Assembly (NCBI GenBank): GCA_036166735.1
Contig: JAYZHG010000126.1
Location: forward strand, 1 to 27,960
Direction: 5' to 3'
Length of the DNA stretch: 27,960 bases
Source: JAPYTU01 sp036166735
GTDB lineage: Bacteria > Bacteroidota > Bacteroidia > Cytophagales > MED-G16
Each line of letters starts with the position of its first letter. Positions within the stretch are counted from its first letter, which is position 1. Of the stretch, positions 7,713 to 15,924 are shown one piece after another. The position numbers were made by a program, and so were the translations under genes. The notes below the pieces were generated by a model. It saw only the letters and a program-made list of their open reading frames with translations, was not told where the DNA came from and did no database searches.

Positions 7713-9917
7713 CTAATCAATTCTTTTAATACCAATCAACTTTTTAACTTTTTGTAATTTTTCTATTAATTTAAATAATTGCAAGGTATCAGACACAAAT
7801 AATTCTATTTTTCCTTCAAAAATTCCATCCTTCATTTTTATTGAAATTGATTTCATATTTACCTTTAGTTGTGAAGAAATTATTTTGGTGATATCATCAA
7901 GAACCCCAATCCTATCTGTACCATTAATCAATAAGGATGATACTAAATTATCATTTATTTTAGTAAACCATTCTGCTTTTATAACCCTATAGGCATACTT
8001 AGATAATAATTCAGGTGAATTTGAACAATTTGTCCTATGCACTTTAATACCTTCATTAATAGTTACAAATCCAAAAATATCATCACCAGGAATAGGGTTA
8101 CAACATGAAGAAATTGAATAATCTAACATCTGATTATTACCATCAAATAAAATTAAATTACTAGATGTTTTTTTATTTATAATTTTTTTAGATTTATCTT
8201 CTACAATTAATTTGTCCTCTTTTATTTTAAGATTTTCAATAGAATTTAAATACTCTCTAATCTTTTTTAGATTAAATATTCCTTTTGCTATATCATAATA
8301 AAATTCTATAACACTTTTATAATGAAAATAACTAGCCACTTTAGAAATATTTTCATCAAATTCTAATTTTAATTTTTTAAATTTTCTTTTTATAAGATCT
8401 TTTCCTTGAGTAGATAAATTTTTTCTTTGTCTTATTAAACTTGACTTAATAGATGATTTTGCCTTAGATGTAACGACTTTATTTATCCAATCCTCTGACG
8501 GCTTCTGCTTTGTAGAAGTAATTATATTAACTTGATCACCACTCTTTAAAATTTGAGTTAATGGAACTAATACTTTATCGATTATAGCTCCAGTACATTT
8601 TGAACCAACTTCTGTATGAATAGAGTAGGCAAAATCAAGAACAGTTGAATTTATAGGAAGTGTTTTTAAATCACCATTTGGAGTAAAAACAAAAACCTCT
8701 TCATTATATAAATTTCCTCTAAAATCATCTAAAAATTCCTGAGGAGAATAATTTTTCTGATTTACCAAATCTCTAATAGAACTTATCCAATCATCAAATC
8801 TAGAATCTCCTTTTAATTTTTCTTTATATTTCCAATGAGCCGCAAACCCCTTTTCTGCTATATCATCCATTCTCTTAGATCTAATTTGAACTTCTACCCA
8901 TTTTCCAATACTACTCATAACAGTGGTGTGTAAAGACTCATATCCATTAGCTTTAGGTGTTGAAATCCAATCTTTCAACCTATCAGAATTAGGATGATAA
9001 AAATCCGTTACTACTGAATAAGCCTGCCAACAAACAGTTTTTTCTTCTTCAAGATTTACATCTAAAATAATCCTAATTGCAAAAAGATCATAAATATCTT
9101 CAAAACTTCTATCCTGATTCTTTATCTTATTATTTATTGAAAAAATAGATTTTGGTCTTCCTAAAATTTTGAATTTTAAATCTAAAGCTTTTAATTTTTT
9201 ATTTATTGGTCGTATAAAAGATTTTATGAACTTATTTCTACTGTATTTAGTATCTCTTAATTTATTTGATATATAATTAAAACTTCTTTTATCAGTATAT
9301 TTTAAATATAAATCATCTAATTCTGATTTTATAGAATAAAGTCCAAGTCTATGAGCCAAAGGTGAATAAACATAAATTGTTTCTGATGAAATTTTTAACT
9401 GTCCTTTTCTTGACATGCTTTCAAGTGTCCTCATGTTATGCAATCGATCAGCCAATTTTATCAAAATAACCCTCATATCATCCACAAGAGTTAATAACAT
9501 TTTCTTAAAATTTTCAGATTGTATAGATGATCCAGGTGTAAAAACTCCAGATATTTTAGTTAATCCATCACAAATTCTAGCGACATTGTCTCCAAATTTT
9601 TTTTCTATAAATTTTATAGTTAAATCAGTATCTTCAACTACATCGTGTAATAAAGCAGCTATTATGGATGTAGCTCCTAATCCAATCTCTTGAACACAAA
9701 TTTGAGCAACATTTATTGGATGTAAAATATAAGGTTCTCCTGATTTTCTTCTCACTTCCTTATGAGCTTCTAAAGAAATCCTAAATGCTTTTTTTATATT
9801 AATAGTATCAGATTTAGAAACAATAGATTTAGAATGCCTTAAAAGCTTTCTATATGCATTAACAACCAATTTATTGTCTTTTTCTTCTAAAGTAAATGTT
9901 TGTTTATTTGTGTTCAT
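7713..9917 (-). CDS. spoT: Bifunctional (p)ppGpp synthetase/hydrolase (Rel/SpoT)
   Basis: This 734-residue long-form RSH protein makes and breaks the alarmone (p)ppGpp. The hydrolase HD domain is intact: H66, HDVVEDT at 91-97 and D157 in LIKLADRLHNMRT. The synthetase domain has GRPKSIFS (253-260), the catalytic D277 in DIYDLFAIR, E342 in VEVQIRS and the motif R313-L-K-D316, the RxKD form found in bifunctional enzymes rather than the ExDD form of RelA. A TGS domain follows at about 407-468 (EVFVFTPNGDLKTL), then a conserved CC-containing domain (CCNPIPGDDIFGF) and a C-terminal ACT domain. It is the first gene of an operon with fur and purA, divergent from the tRNA-Leu. Only an imperfect promoter box (TCAATTTG) is seen upstream. 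Confidence 0.96.
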   Translation of the reverse strand: MNTNKQTFTLEEKDNKLVVNAYRKLLRHSKSIVSKSDTINIKKAFRISLEAHKEVRRKSGEPYILHPINVAQICVQEIGLGATSIIAALLHDVVEDTDLTIKFIEKKFGDNVARICDGLTKISGVFTPGSSIQSENFKKMLLTLVDDMRVILIKLADRLHNMRTLESMSRKGQLKISSETIYVYSPLAHRLGLYSIKSELDDLYLKYTDKRSFNYISNKLRDTKYSRNKFIKSFIRPINKKLKALDLKFKILGRPKSIFSINNKIKNQDRSFEDIYDLFAIRIILDVNLEEEKTVCWQAYSVVTDFYHPNSDRLKDWISTPKANGYESLHTTVMSSIGKWVEVQIRSKRMDDIAEKGFAAHWKYKEKLKGDSRFDDWISSIRDLVNQKNYSPQEFLDDFRGNLYNEEVFVFTPNGDLKTLPINSTVLDFAYSIHTEVGSKCTGAIIDKVLVPLTQILKSGDQVNIITSTKQKPSEDWINKVVTSKAKSSIKSSLIRQRKNLSTQGKDLIKRKFKKLKLEFDENISKVASYFHYKSVIEFYYDIAKGIFNLKKIREYLNSIENLKIKEDKLIVEDKSKKIINKKTSSNLILFDGNNQMLDYSISSCCNPIPGDDIFGFVTINEGIKVHRTNCSNSPELLSKYAYRVIKAEWFTKINDNLVSSLLINGTDRIGVLDDITKIISSQLKVNMKSISIKMKDGIFEGKIELFVSDTLQLFKLIEKLQKVKKLIGIKRID

Positions 9918-9968
9918 TTTTACAAATTGAAATTTAATTTAAATTTTCTCATTAAAATAATTTATTTC

Positions 9969-9976
9969 TACATTTG
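9969..9976 (+). promoter_or_regulatory. Probable -7 promoter box of the tRNA-Leu/tig/clpP unit
   Basis: TACATTTG matches TAnnTTTG exactly and ends 13 nt before the first base of the tRNA, so transcription would start about 7 nt before the mature 5' end. No TTG is seen at the -33 distance. No further box is seen between the tRNA and the trigger factor gene, so this may serve all three genes. Confidence 0.5.
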
Positions 9977-9989
9977 CAAACTGTTTTAT

Positions 9990-10071
9990 GCGGACGTGGC
10001 GAAATTGGTAGACGCACTAGATTTAGGATCTAGCGCCGTAAGGCTTGTGGGTTCGAGTCCCTCCGTCCGCA
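9990..10071 (+). tRNA. tRNA-Leu, anticodon UAG
   Basis: Acceptor stem GCGGACG (9990-9996) pairs with CGTCCGC (10064-10070), with discriminator A at 10071. The anticodon arm CTAGA-TTTAGGA-TCTAG gives anticodon UAG, reading CUA and other CUN leucine codons. A long variable arm around CGCCGTAAGGC is typical of leucine tRNAs, and the T arm has the loop TTCGAGT. The 3' CCA is not encoded (ACAAA follows). The T stem GTGGG/CCCTC contains one T-T mismatch (10048 with 10062). Confidence 0.96.
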
Positions 10072-10093
10072 CAAATTAAATAAATAATAAAAA

Positions 10094-11428
10094 TTGAAAA
10101 TAACTAAGACAAAAATTTCAAAAATAGAATCAACTATACACCTTGTATTAGAAAAAAAAGACTATATAAACCAATACGAATCAAAACTAAAAGAACTTAA
10201 AAAAAGAGCTAATTTAAAAGGCTTCAGACCCGGAATGGTTCCTATTCAATTATTAAAAAAAATGTATGGTAAAGGTGTTTTGTTTGAAGAACTCAACAAA
10301 ATAGTTAGTAATAAAATCAATTCATATATAAAAGACGAAAAAATTAAAATAATAGGTGAACCTATACCACAAGGAAACAAACTTGAAGATACTAATATTG
10401 ATAATATCGAAAATTTTGATTTTGATTTTAAAATAGGACACCTAAGTAATTTTAAAACAGAATCATTTACAAAAAAATCTAAATACACCCTACACAAAAT
10501 TAAAGTTGAAAAAAAAATAGTTGACGAAACAATAAAGAATTTACAAACTCAATACGCAAATATTGAAAACTTAAAAAAAGTAACTAATAAATCTTCAGTA
10601 TATGGTGAAATATCATATGATAATAAAACAAAAAAAACATTATTAGAAATTGAAGAATTAGATAATAAAGAAACTAACAAAATTATCGGAAAATCTATTA
10701 ATGATATTATTTCTATTGATTTACTAAAATTAACAAAAAGTAATAATGAAAAAATATCTCAAATACTAGGTGAAAAAATGGAAACAAAAAACTCTCCTAA
10801 TAAAGTTTCTATCAAAATTGAAAATATTATTGAAAGATCTCCCGCAATGATTAATTCTGAATTATTTGATAAACTATTTGGAATCGGAAAAATTAAAACA
10901 ATAAAAGAATTTAATAATGAAATTAAAAAATCACTTTCTGCAAATTATCTGCGAGAAAGTGAATTATTACTAAATAGAGAAATTGAAAACAATTTAGTAT
11001 CAAAATATAATATTGAAGTTCCTACTAATTATGTAAAAGATTGGATTACCAAAAATAACGATGAAAAAACAAGTAAAAAGTTACTAACTCAACAATTTGA
11101 ACAATATTGTAACCAAATTAAATGGTCTTATATAGTAGATGATATTGTAGACAAAAATAGTATCAAAATTGAAAATGAGGAGATTATATCCCTTGCTAAG
11201 CATCAAATACAAAATCAATTACAAGGATCAGGACTTCAAGAAGTAAATCAAGACATAAATAAATTTGTTGATAATTATTTAAAACATAATAATGGAGAAA
11301 ATTATCTTAAAATTTTTAACCAATTAAAATCAAATAAAGTTTTTAATCTAATTAAAGAAAAAGTATCAATTAGTGAAAAATCAATAACATTTGATAAATT
11401 TAAGCTACTTGCAAAGAAAATAAATTAA
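10094..11428 (+). CDS. tig: Trigger factor, ribosome-associated chaperone
   Basis: Trigger factor docks at the ribosomal exit tunnel and shields emerging chains. The 444-residue protein has the ribosome-binding signature G43-F-R-P-G-M-V-P50 at exactly the E. coli position, inside an N-terminal domain of about 110 residues. The middle region (about 130-245) corresponds to the peptidyl-prolyl isomerase domain but is strongly diverged, as is usual in this phylum. A helical C-terminal arm domain follows (LFDKLFGIGKIKTIKEFN onward) and ends ITFDKFKLLAKKIN like flavobacterial homologues. The start codon is TTG at 10094: it gives MKIT-K, the conserved N-terminus, and no ATG or GTG nearby would keep it. 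It lies 22 nt after the tRNA and 10 nt before clpP. Confidence 0.92.
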   Translation: MKITKTKISKIESTIHLVLEKKDYINQYESKLKELKKRANLKGFRPGMVPIQLLKKMYGKGVLFEELNKIVSNKINSYIKDEKIKIIGEPIPQGNKLEDTNIDNIENFDFDFKIGHLSNFKTESFTKKSKYTLHKIKVEKKIVDETIKNLQTQYANIENLKKVTNKSSVYGEISYDNKTKKTLLEIEELDNKETNKIIGKSINDIISIDLLKLTKSNNEKISQILGEKMETKNSPNKVSIKIENIIERSPAMINSELFDKLFGIGKIKTIKEFNNEIKKSLSANYLRESELLLNREIENNLVSKYNIEVPTNYVKDWITKNNDEKTSKKLLTQQFEQYCNQIKWSYIVDDIVDKNSIKIENEEIISLAKHQIQNQLQGSGLQEVNQDINKFVDNYLKHNNGENYLKIFNQLKSNKVFNLIKEKVSISEKSITFDKFKLLAKKIN

Positions 11429-11438
11429 TTTTATCAGT

Positions 11439-12110
11439 ATGAACAGAAAAGAATTAAGAAAATATATAGTAAAAGACAAAAATTTAAATGGCCTTACATT
11501 TGATAAATATGTTGAAAAAGTAGAAAATATGACTCGATCAGTCATTGAAGAAAGACCAACAAATTTTAGAGAAATTGATGTTTTTTCTAGACTTATTATG
11601 GATAGAATTATTTTTCTTGGAATGGGAATCGAAGAAAATATAGCAAATATTATAACTGCACAACTTTTATTTCTTGAATCAGTTGATTCAAAAAAAGACA
11701 TATTATTATATATCAATTCTCCTGGAGGTTCAGTTTATGCAGGTTTAGGTATTTACGATACAATGCAATATGTATCACCCAATGTTGCCACAATATGTAC
11801 TGGAATGGCAGCATCCATGGGTGCTATTTTATTGGCTGGCGGAACAAAAAATAAAAGATCAGCTTTAAAACACTCTAGAGTTATGATTCATCAACCAAGC
11901 GGAGGAATGCAGGGACAATCTACCGATATGGAAATAACATTAAAACAGATGCAAGAATTAAGAAAAGACTTATACAATATTCTAGCAAATCATACTGGAA
12001 AATCTTTTAATGAAATACAAAAAGATTCTGATCGTGATAAATGGATGAGAGCTACTGAAGCAAAAAAGTATGGAATAATTGATGAAATTCTGATCAGAAA
12101 ACCTAAATAG
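11439..12110 (+). CDS. clpP: ATP-dependent Clp protease proteolytic subunit ClpP
   Basis: This serine protease forms the tetradecameric barrel that degrades substrates fed by Clp ATPases. The catalytic triad is visible: S126 in TGMAASMGA, H151 in RVMIHQPSGG and D200 in DSDRDKW. The spacing from H151 to D200 equals that of E. coli His-Asp. YINSPGGSVYAGLGIYD and the handle-region helix are present. A leader of about 30 residues precedes the mature domain and is probably removed by self-processing. It follows trigger factor by 10 nt, the common tig-clpP pairing, but no clpX follows: the next gene is convergent and overlaps the clpP stop by 8 nt. Confidence 0.97.
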   Translation: MNRKELRKYIVKDKNLNGLTFDKYVEKVENMTRSVIEERPTNFREIDVFSRLIMDRIIFLGMGIEENIANIITAQLLFLESVDSKKDILLYINSPGGSVYAGLGIYDTMQYVSPNVATICTGMAASMGAILLAGGTKNKRSALKHSRVMIHQPSGGMQGQSTDMEITLKQMQELRKDLYNILANHTGKSFNEIQKDSDRDKWMRATEAKKYGIIDEILIRKPK

Positions 12111-13206
12111 ATAATAAAAGTTTATTAGACACCTTTACTGAGGCATCACTCACTCCAATTATTTTTCTTAATTCACTATAACTCTTTATCATATTATTTC
12201 TGTATTCAACATTATTTTCCATTTTTTTCAACTCATCTACTATCATTGCTGTATTAAATTGATCTTGAATTAATTCTTTAACACAATTTCTTGATAAAAT
12301 CAAATTAACAAGTGATATAAAATTTACTTTGATTAATAATTTTCCTATCAAATAGGATAATTTAGAAATTTTAAATACAACCACTTGTGGTACTCCTAAA
12401 AGAGCAACTTCAAGACTAGCTGTTCCAGACATAACAACAGAAAATGCAGAATTACATATTGTATCATAAGTATTTTCATATATAACATTAACATTATGAA
12501 ACTTTTTAATACCATCATAAATAGATTTAGGTAAATCACTCACACCACATACATTAAACGTATAATTTGGCAATTTTTCAACTAAATTTTTAAAAATCGG
12601 TAATGAATATTTTAATTCACCAATTCTACTTCCTGGAAGCAGAGAAATAATTTTATTATTTAAATTTTCAGAATTATTAATAGAAAAACTATCTATCTTT
12701 TGTATAACTGGATTTCCAACATAATCAACATTAAGGGAATTCTTTAAAAAATATTTCTTTTCAAAAGGTAAAATTGAATATATCTTATCAACATATTTTT
12801 TCAAAATAGATATACGACTAGGATTCCAAGCCCAAACTTTAGGAGGGATGTAGTAATGTACATTAAAGCCATTCCTTTTAGCAAATTTTGCAATTTTTAA
12901 ATTAAATCCAGGAAAATCAATTAATAAAATCAACTTTGGATTAAGTCTTAAAATATCTTTTTTACATTTTTTAAGTTTATTAAGTAATAAAGGAAGTTTA
13001 TACAAAACCTCAACAAATCCCATCACACTATAATTAGAATAATTTTCTAAAATATTTCCTCCAGCATTCTCCATTTGAGAACCTCCCCAACAATCAATTT
13101 TAAGAGAAGAATTTGATTTAAGTAAATTTTCTATAATATATGAACCATAAATGTCACCAGATTTCTCACCAGAGATTATAAAAATATCTGAATTATTTTT
13201 CTCCAT
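12103..13206 (-). CDS. lpxB: Lipid-A-disaccharide synthase LpxB
   Basis: LpxB (GT19, inner membrane surface) condenses UDP-diacylglucosamine with lipid X to give the lipid A disaccharide, so the organism makes LPS. The 367-residue protein shows the N-terminal IISGEKSGDIYG loop, CWGGSQMENAGG, SVMGFVEVL, LLIDFPGFNLKIAK, YYIPPKVWAW, LPGSRIGEL and a donor-site VVMSGTASLEVALLGVPQVVVFK. The length fits Bacteroidetes homologues (about 370). The only plausible ATG overlaps the preceding gene by 14 nt. The 3' end overlaps clpP convergently by 8 nt, leaving no room for a terminator between them. It is the last gene of the Lrp-PRT-QueD-LpxB run. Confidence 0.95.
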   Translation of the reverse strand: MEKNNSDIFIISGEKSGDIYGSYIIENLLKSNSSLKIDCWGGSQMENAGGNILENYSNYSVMGFVEVLYKLPLLLNKLKKCKKDILRLNPKLILLIDFPGFNLKIAKFAKRNGFNVHYYIPPKVWAWNPSRISILKKYVDKIYSILPFEKKYFLKNSLNVDYVGNPVIQKIDSFSINNSENLNNKIISLLPGSRIGELKYSLPIFKNLVEKLPNYTFNVCGVSDLPKSIYDGIKKFHNVNVIYENTYDTICNSAFSVVMSGTASLEVALLGVPQVVVFKISKLSYLIGKLLIKVNFISLVNLILSRNCVKELIQDQFNTAMIVDELKKMENNVEYRNNMIKSYSELRKIIGVSDASVKVSNKLLLSI

Positions 13207-13618
13207 AATATTCTACAAAATTTCTTGGAGTTTCATAAAGTTTAATACAATGTAACTGACAATTCACATCATTAAGCAACCTTAATTTTTTATCAAGAAT
13301 TTTCCAGAATTCAATAACAACATTTTCAGTTGTAGTCACTTTACCTTCTAAAAATGGAACATCAAGATTTAAATTTTTATGATCAACTTTTTCTAATATT
13401 TCTGATTTAATAATATCTGATAAAGTTTTTAAATTAATAAACATTCCCGTTTCCGAATTTATATTTCCTTTTACTGTCACTATAAGATCATAATTATGAC
13501 CATGCCAATTTTCATTCGAACAAATACCATATAATTCTAAATTTTTTTCATGTGAAAATTTAGAATTATAAAGTTTATGAGCTGCATTAAAATGTTCTTT
13601 TCTAGTAATATAAATCAT
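13193..13618 (-). CDS. 6-pyruvoyl-tetrahydropterin synthase / 6-carboxytetrahydropterin synthase family protein
   Basis: A 141-residue T-fold enzyme acting on dihydroneopterin triphosphate, either for queuosine precursor (QueD) or tetrahydropterin synthesis. Zinc ligands H14 (FNAAHKL), H39 and H41 (NWHGHNY) are present, with the candidate catalytic cysteine C33 six residues before H39. The VDHKNLN aspartate-histidine pair and TTENVVIEFW glutamate follow. At 141 residues it is a little longer than E. coli QueD (about 120) and resembles the longer type common in this phylum, so I do not give it the queD symbol. Its ATG overlaps the upstream stop as ATGA (13615-13618). No other pterin or queuosine gene is in the window. 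Confidence 0.9.
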   Translation of the reverse strand: MIYITRKEHFNAAHKLYNSKFSHEKNLELYGICSNENWHGHNYDLIVTVKGNINSETGMFINLKTLSDIIKSEILEKVDHKNLNLDVPFLEGKVTTTENVVIEFWKILDKKLRLLNDVNCQLHCIKLYETPRNFVEYYGEK

Positions 13619-14109
13619 GTTATTATAACCTTTGGTGATTCATTTAATCTAACTTCAACATGTTCAAATTCAGAGGTACTCAATTCTAATCCTTTAAAAT
13701 TTGCAGAAAGAGGAAAACTTTTATGAGTTCTTTCTATTAAAACTCCTATTTGAATATCTGTAGGATGATAAGAAAGTATTTTATTAATTGCATACATCAA
13801 TGTTCCTGCAGAATTCATAACATCATCGATAAATACTATAATATTATCATTTATATGCTCATAAATTAACTCAGGACTACATTTCTTAAATAAAAAACTT
13901 TTTTTATCTAATTCCATATCATATAATGAAACTTGAATATCAGAATACTCCATAATATAGCCTTTTATTCTCTCAGATAAATACCTACCATTTGGTCGAA
14001 TACCTATAATAATAATGTTCTTTTTATTAATGTTTTTTTCGATAATCTGATATGATAACCTTTTAATCTTTTTTTCTATATCATCTGCATTTAAAACAAT
14101 ATTTGTCAT
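13615..14109 (-). CDS. Phosphoribosyltransferase-family protein (PyrR-like)
   Basis: A 164-residue type I PRTase fold protein. The PRPP-binding loop IVFIDDVMNSAGT (91-103) has the two acidic residues and the S-A-G-T turn, and an earlier IIIIGIRPNGRYLSERI strand-loop (32-48) fits the pyrophosphate loop. It resembles PyrR, the pyrimidine regulator/uracil PRTase, more than hypoxanthine or adenine PRTases. However, there is no pyrimidine operon or attenuator nearby, so its role (salvage or regulation) is undecided. It is 9 nt after the Lrp-type regulator and overlaps the pterin gene by 4 nt, implying one transcript. Confidence 0.8.
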   Translation of the reverse strand: MTNIVLNADDIEKKIKRLSYQIIEKNINKKNIIIIGIRPNGRYLSERIKGYIMEYSDIQVSLYDMELDKKSFLFKKCSPELIYEHINDNIIVFIDDVMNSAGTLMYAINKILSYHPTDIQIGVLIERTHKSFPLSANFKGLELSTSEFEHVEVRLNESPKVIIT

Positions 14110-14118
14110 TTTAATAAA

Positions 14119-14577
14119 TTATAAAGGCATTACCTTATTATCCTTAAAAGTAGAAAGAATAACCATTGACTGCAAACTATCAGTTGCCTCAATTTCACTG
14201 ACTTTATCTAACATTAATTTTTGATATGATGCTATATTTTCAGAAACTACTTTTAACATAAAATCACCCGTTCCAGTAATATGATGACACTCTATAACAT
14301 TTTTTACTTTATTAATTTTATCAAGAAAAATATTAATATTTTTTTTATTATGCTCTTTTAAGGATACTAAAACAAATGTGCTTACTCCTAAACCTATTTC
14401 AGATAAATTTAATTGTGCATGATATCCACTGATAATACCTTTTTTTTCTAATTTTCTAACTCTTTCAAGAGTTGGTGCAGGTGAAAGTCCTATTTGTTTA
14501 GAAAGATATGCATTAGTAATTTTAGAATTCTCTTGAAGCATTCTTAAAATTTTTCTATCAATATTATCGATTTTCAT
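14119..14577 (-). CDS. Lrp/AsnC-family transcriptional regulator
   Basis: A 152-residue DNA-binding regulator usually responsive to amino acids. The N-terminal winged helix-turn-helix (about 4-60) has NIDRKILRMLQENSKITNAYL and the recognition helix SPAPTLERVRKLEKKGII. The C-terminal RAM domain (about 68-145) includes the effector-pocket motif HHITGTGDFMLKV. It heads the run toward lpxB, and a possible -7 box is at 14633-14640. Whether it regulates its own operon or the leucine genes at 19281-24748 is unknown. Confidence 0.93.
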   Translation of the reverse strand: MKIDNIDRKILRMLQENSKITNAYLSKQIGLSPAPTLERVRKLEKKGIISGYHAQLNLSEIGLGVSTFVLVSLKEHNKKNINIFLDKINKVKNVIECHHITGTGDFMLKVVSENIASYQKLMLDKVSEIEATDSLQSMVILSTFKDNKVMPL

Positions 14578-14632
14578 ACTTTAAAATAAAATTTGGTTAT
14601 TATATAAATAAATTAATTTAAATTTTGATCGA

Positions 14633-14640
14633 CAAATATA
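14633..14640 (-). promoter_or_regulatory. Possible -7 promoter box for the Lrp-type regulator operon
   Basis: On the minus strand this reads TATATTTG, an exact TAnnTTTG match, 55 nt before the regulator's ATG. The nearest upstream TTG is about 14 nt away, shorter than usual. Support is moderate to low because the region is nearly all A/T. Confidence 0.35.
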
Positions 14641-14660
14641 AATAAGTTTAATAACAAAGA

Positions 14661-15848
14661 TTATTTTATTTTACGCAAATAATTTCTAGAATCAATATTG
14701 ATTTTTTCTTTCCTCTTACTTAATCTAATAACTCTTTTAAAATATTGTTTCGAAGTTTTAAAATTTCTATTGTCATATTCTAATTTTCCTAAATAATAAT
14801 ATGAATAAAGCGTATAGCCTAATCTTTGATTTTTCATTTGAATAGAATACTCTATCGACTTCAAATAATTTTCTTTTGCACTTTCAATATTTAATTTTTT
14901 TCTTTCTATTTCTGCTTTGAAAAAATGAGCATTTCTTATAACATTAACATTATACCCTAGTATATTATTGAAATAATTTTTAAATAATTCATTTAACTGA
15001 ATTTCACATTCATCAAAATAACCTAATCTGTATAATAATTGAGTATAATACCTATGAAATATTGAATTCATAGGATATGTATTATGAAGATAATTTGAAA
15101 TCTGTAAAGCTTTACTCAATTTATTTTCCTCAGAAAATATTCTCATAAGAAAATATTGAGCTTCAGTTCTGGTATAAAATGAGTTTTTAGCAGCATTATC
15201 TAATTGTTCAATACCTATAATTTTATCTCCCTTGGGAAAAAAGCTAACTATTGGTTTAAGAATGGGATATTTATCAGATATCCAAATAGAATAATAATTA
15301 AAGAGACCATTACCAAATGCGATTTCAGGTATTAAGTAATCTTCTTTTTGAATTTCTTTTAAATATTTAAGAGCATTTTTTCCAGAAAAAGCAGCTTTTC
15401 TCCAACTTTTTCTTTCCGACAACAACCTACCTTTAAAACCATACGATGCAGCAAGAAAAAATGCTCCATCAATTTTATTTCCATCTTCATATATTTTCTT
15501 TGAAAGTGATATTGATTTATCCATCAATGACAAAAATTGATTATCCAAGTTATTTTTTTGTTTAGTTTCAAATTCTATCCCTTGATTTACTTCTGCTTCA
15601 ATCCTCCACCATTTACTTAAGCCCAATAAAAAAATTGGAAGTGGATGGTTTTTATATTCATCAATTAACCATGTAAATTCTTTTTCAGCTTCATCAAAAT
15701 TAAAATTATACATCTTATTAATTGCATCAGTAGATTCAATTTGAATATCTATATCTGACAATATGCTTTTTGAAGTGTCCTTCTGAGAATATAAATTAAT
15801 ATTAGAACAGACAATGAACAATAATAAAAGTATAAATTTTTTTTTCAT
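14661..15848 (-). CDS. Secreted tetratricopeptide-repeat protein
   Basis: A 395-residue exported protein. The start is placed at ATG 15848, which opens a typical signal peptide (MKKKFILLLLFIVCSNINLYSQ); the reading frame is open for 30 more codons upstream, but that would bury the signal and overlap the divergent gene. The C in FIVCSN lacks a proper lipobox, so cleavage by signal peptidase I is more likely than lipidation. TPR-like helical pairs are visible throughout, for example FDEAEKEFTWLIDEY, KALQISNYLHNTYP, AKENYLKSIEYS and the last one, FKTSKQYFKRVIRLSKRK. There is no catalytic domain. It is divergent from the DUF2723 gene, a neighbour with which it may work at the cell envelope. The precise role is unknown. 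Confidence 0.8.
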   Translation of the reverse strand: MKKKFILLLLFIVCSNINLYSQKDTSKSILSDIDIQIESTDAINKMYNFNFDEAEKEFTWLIDEYKNHPLPIFLLGLSKWWRIEAEVNQGIEFETKQKNNLDNQFLSLMDKSISLSKKIYEDGNKIDGAFFLAASYGFKGRLLSERKSWRKAAFSGKNALKYLKEIQKEDYLIPEIAFGNGLFNYYSIWISDKYPILKPIVSFFPKGDKIIGIEQLDNAAKNSFYTRTEAQYFLMRIFSEENKLSKALQISNYLHNTYPMNSIFHRYYTQLLYRLGYFDECEIQLNELFKNYFNNILGYNVNVIRNAHFFKAEIERKKLNIESAKENYLKSIEYSIQMKNQRLGYTLYSYYYLGKLEYDNRNFKTSKQYFKRVIRLSKRKEKINIDSRNYLRKIK

Positions 15849-15924
15849 TTTTATTTTACAAATTAACTCAATCAATAGATTATGATTATAATAATTTATA
15901 TTATTTTCGCTGAAATAGATTTTT

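Noticed and set aside
9415..9693. 92-residue plus-strand frame inside spoT
   Set aside because: It lies opposite the conserved HD domain and has no recognisable domain; a shadow frame.
14655..14658. TTG as -33 element for the Lrp-type regulator promoter
   Set aside because: About 14 nt from the -7 box, shorter than the usual 19-21 nt, so only the -7 box is reported.
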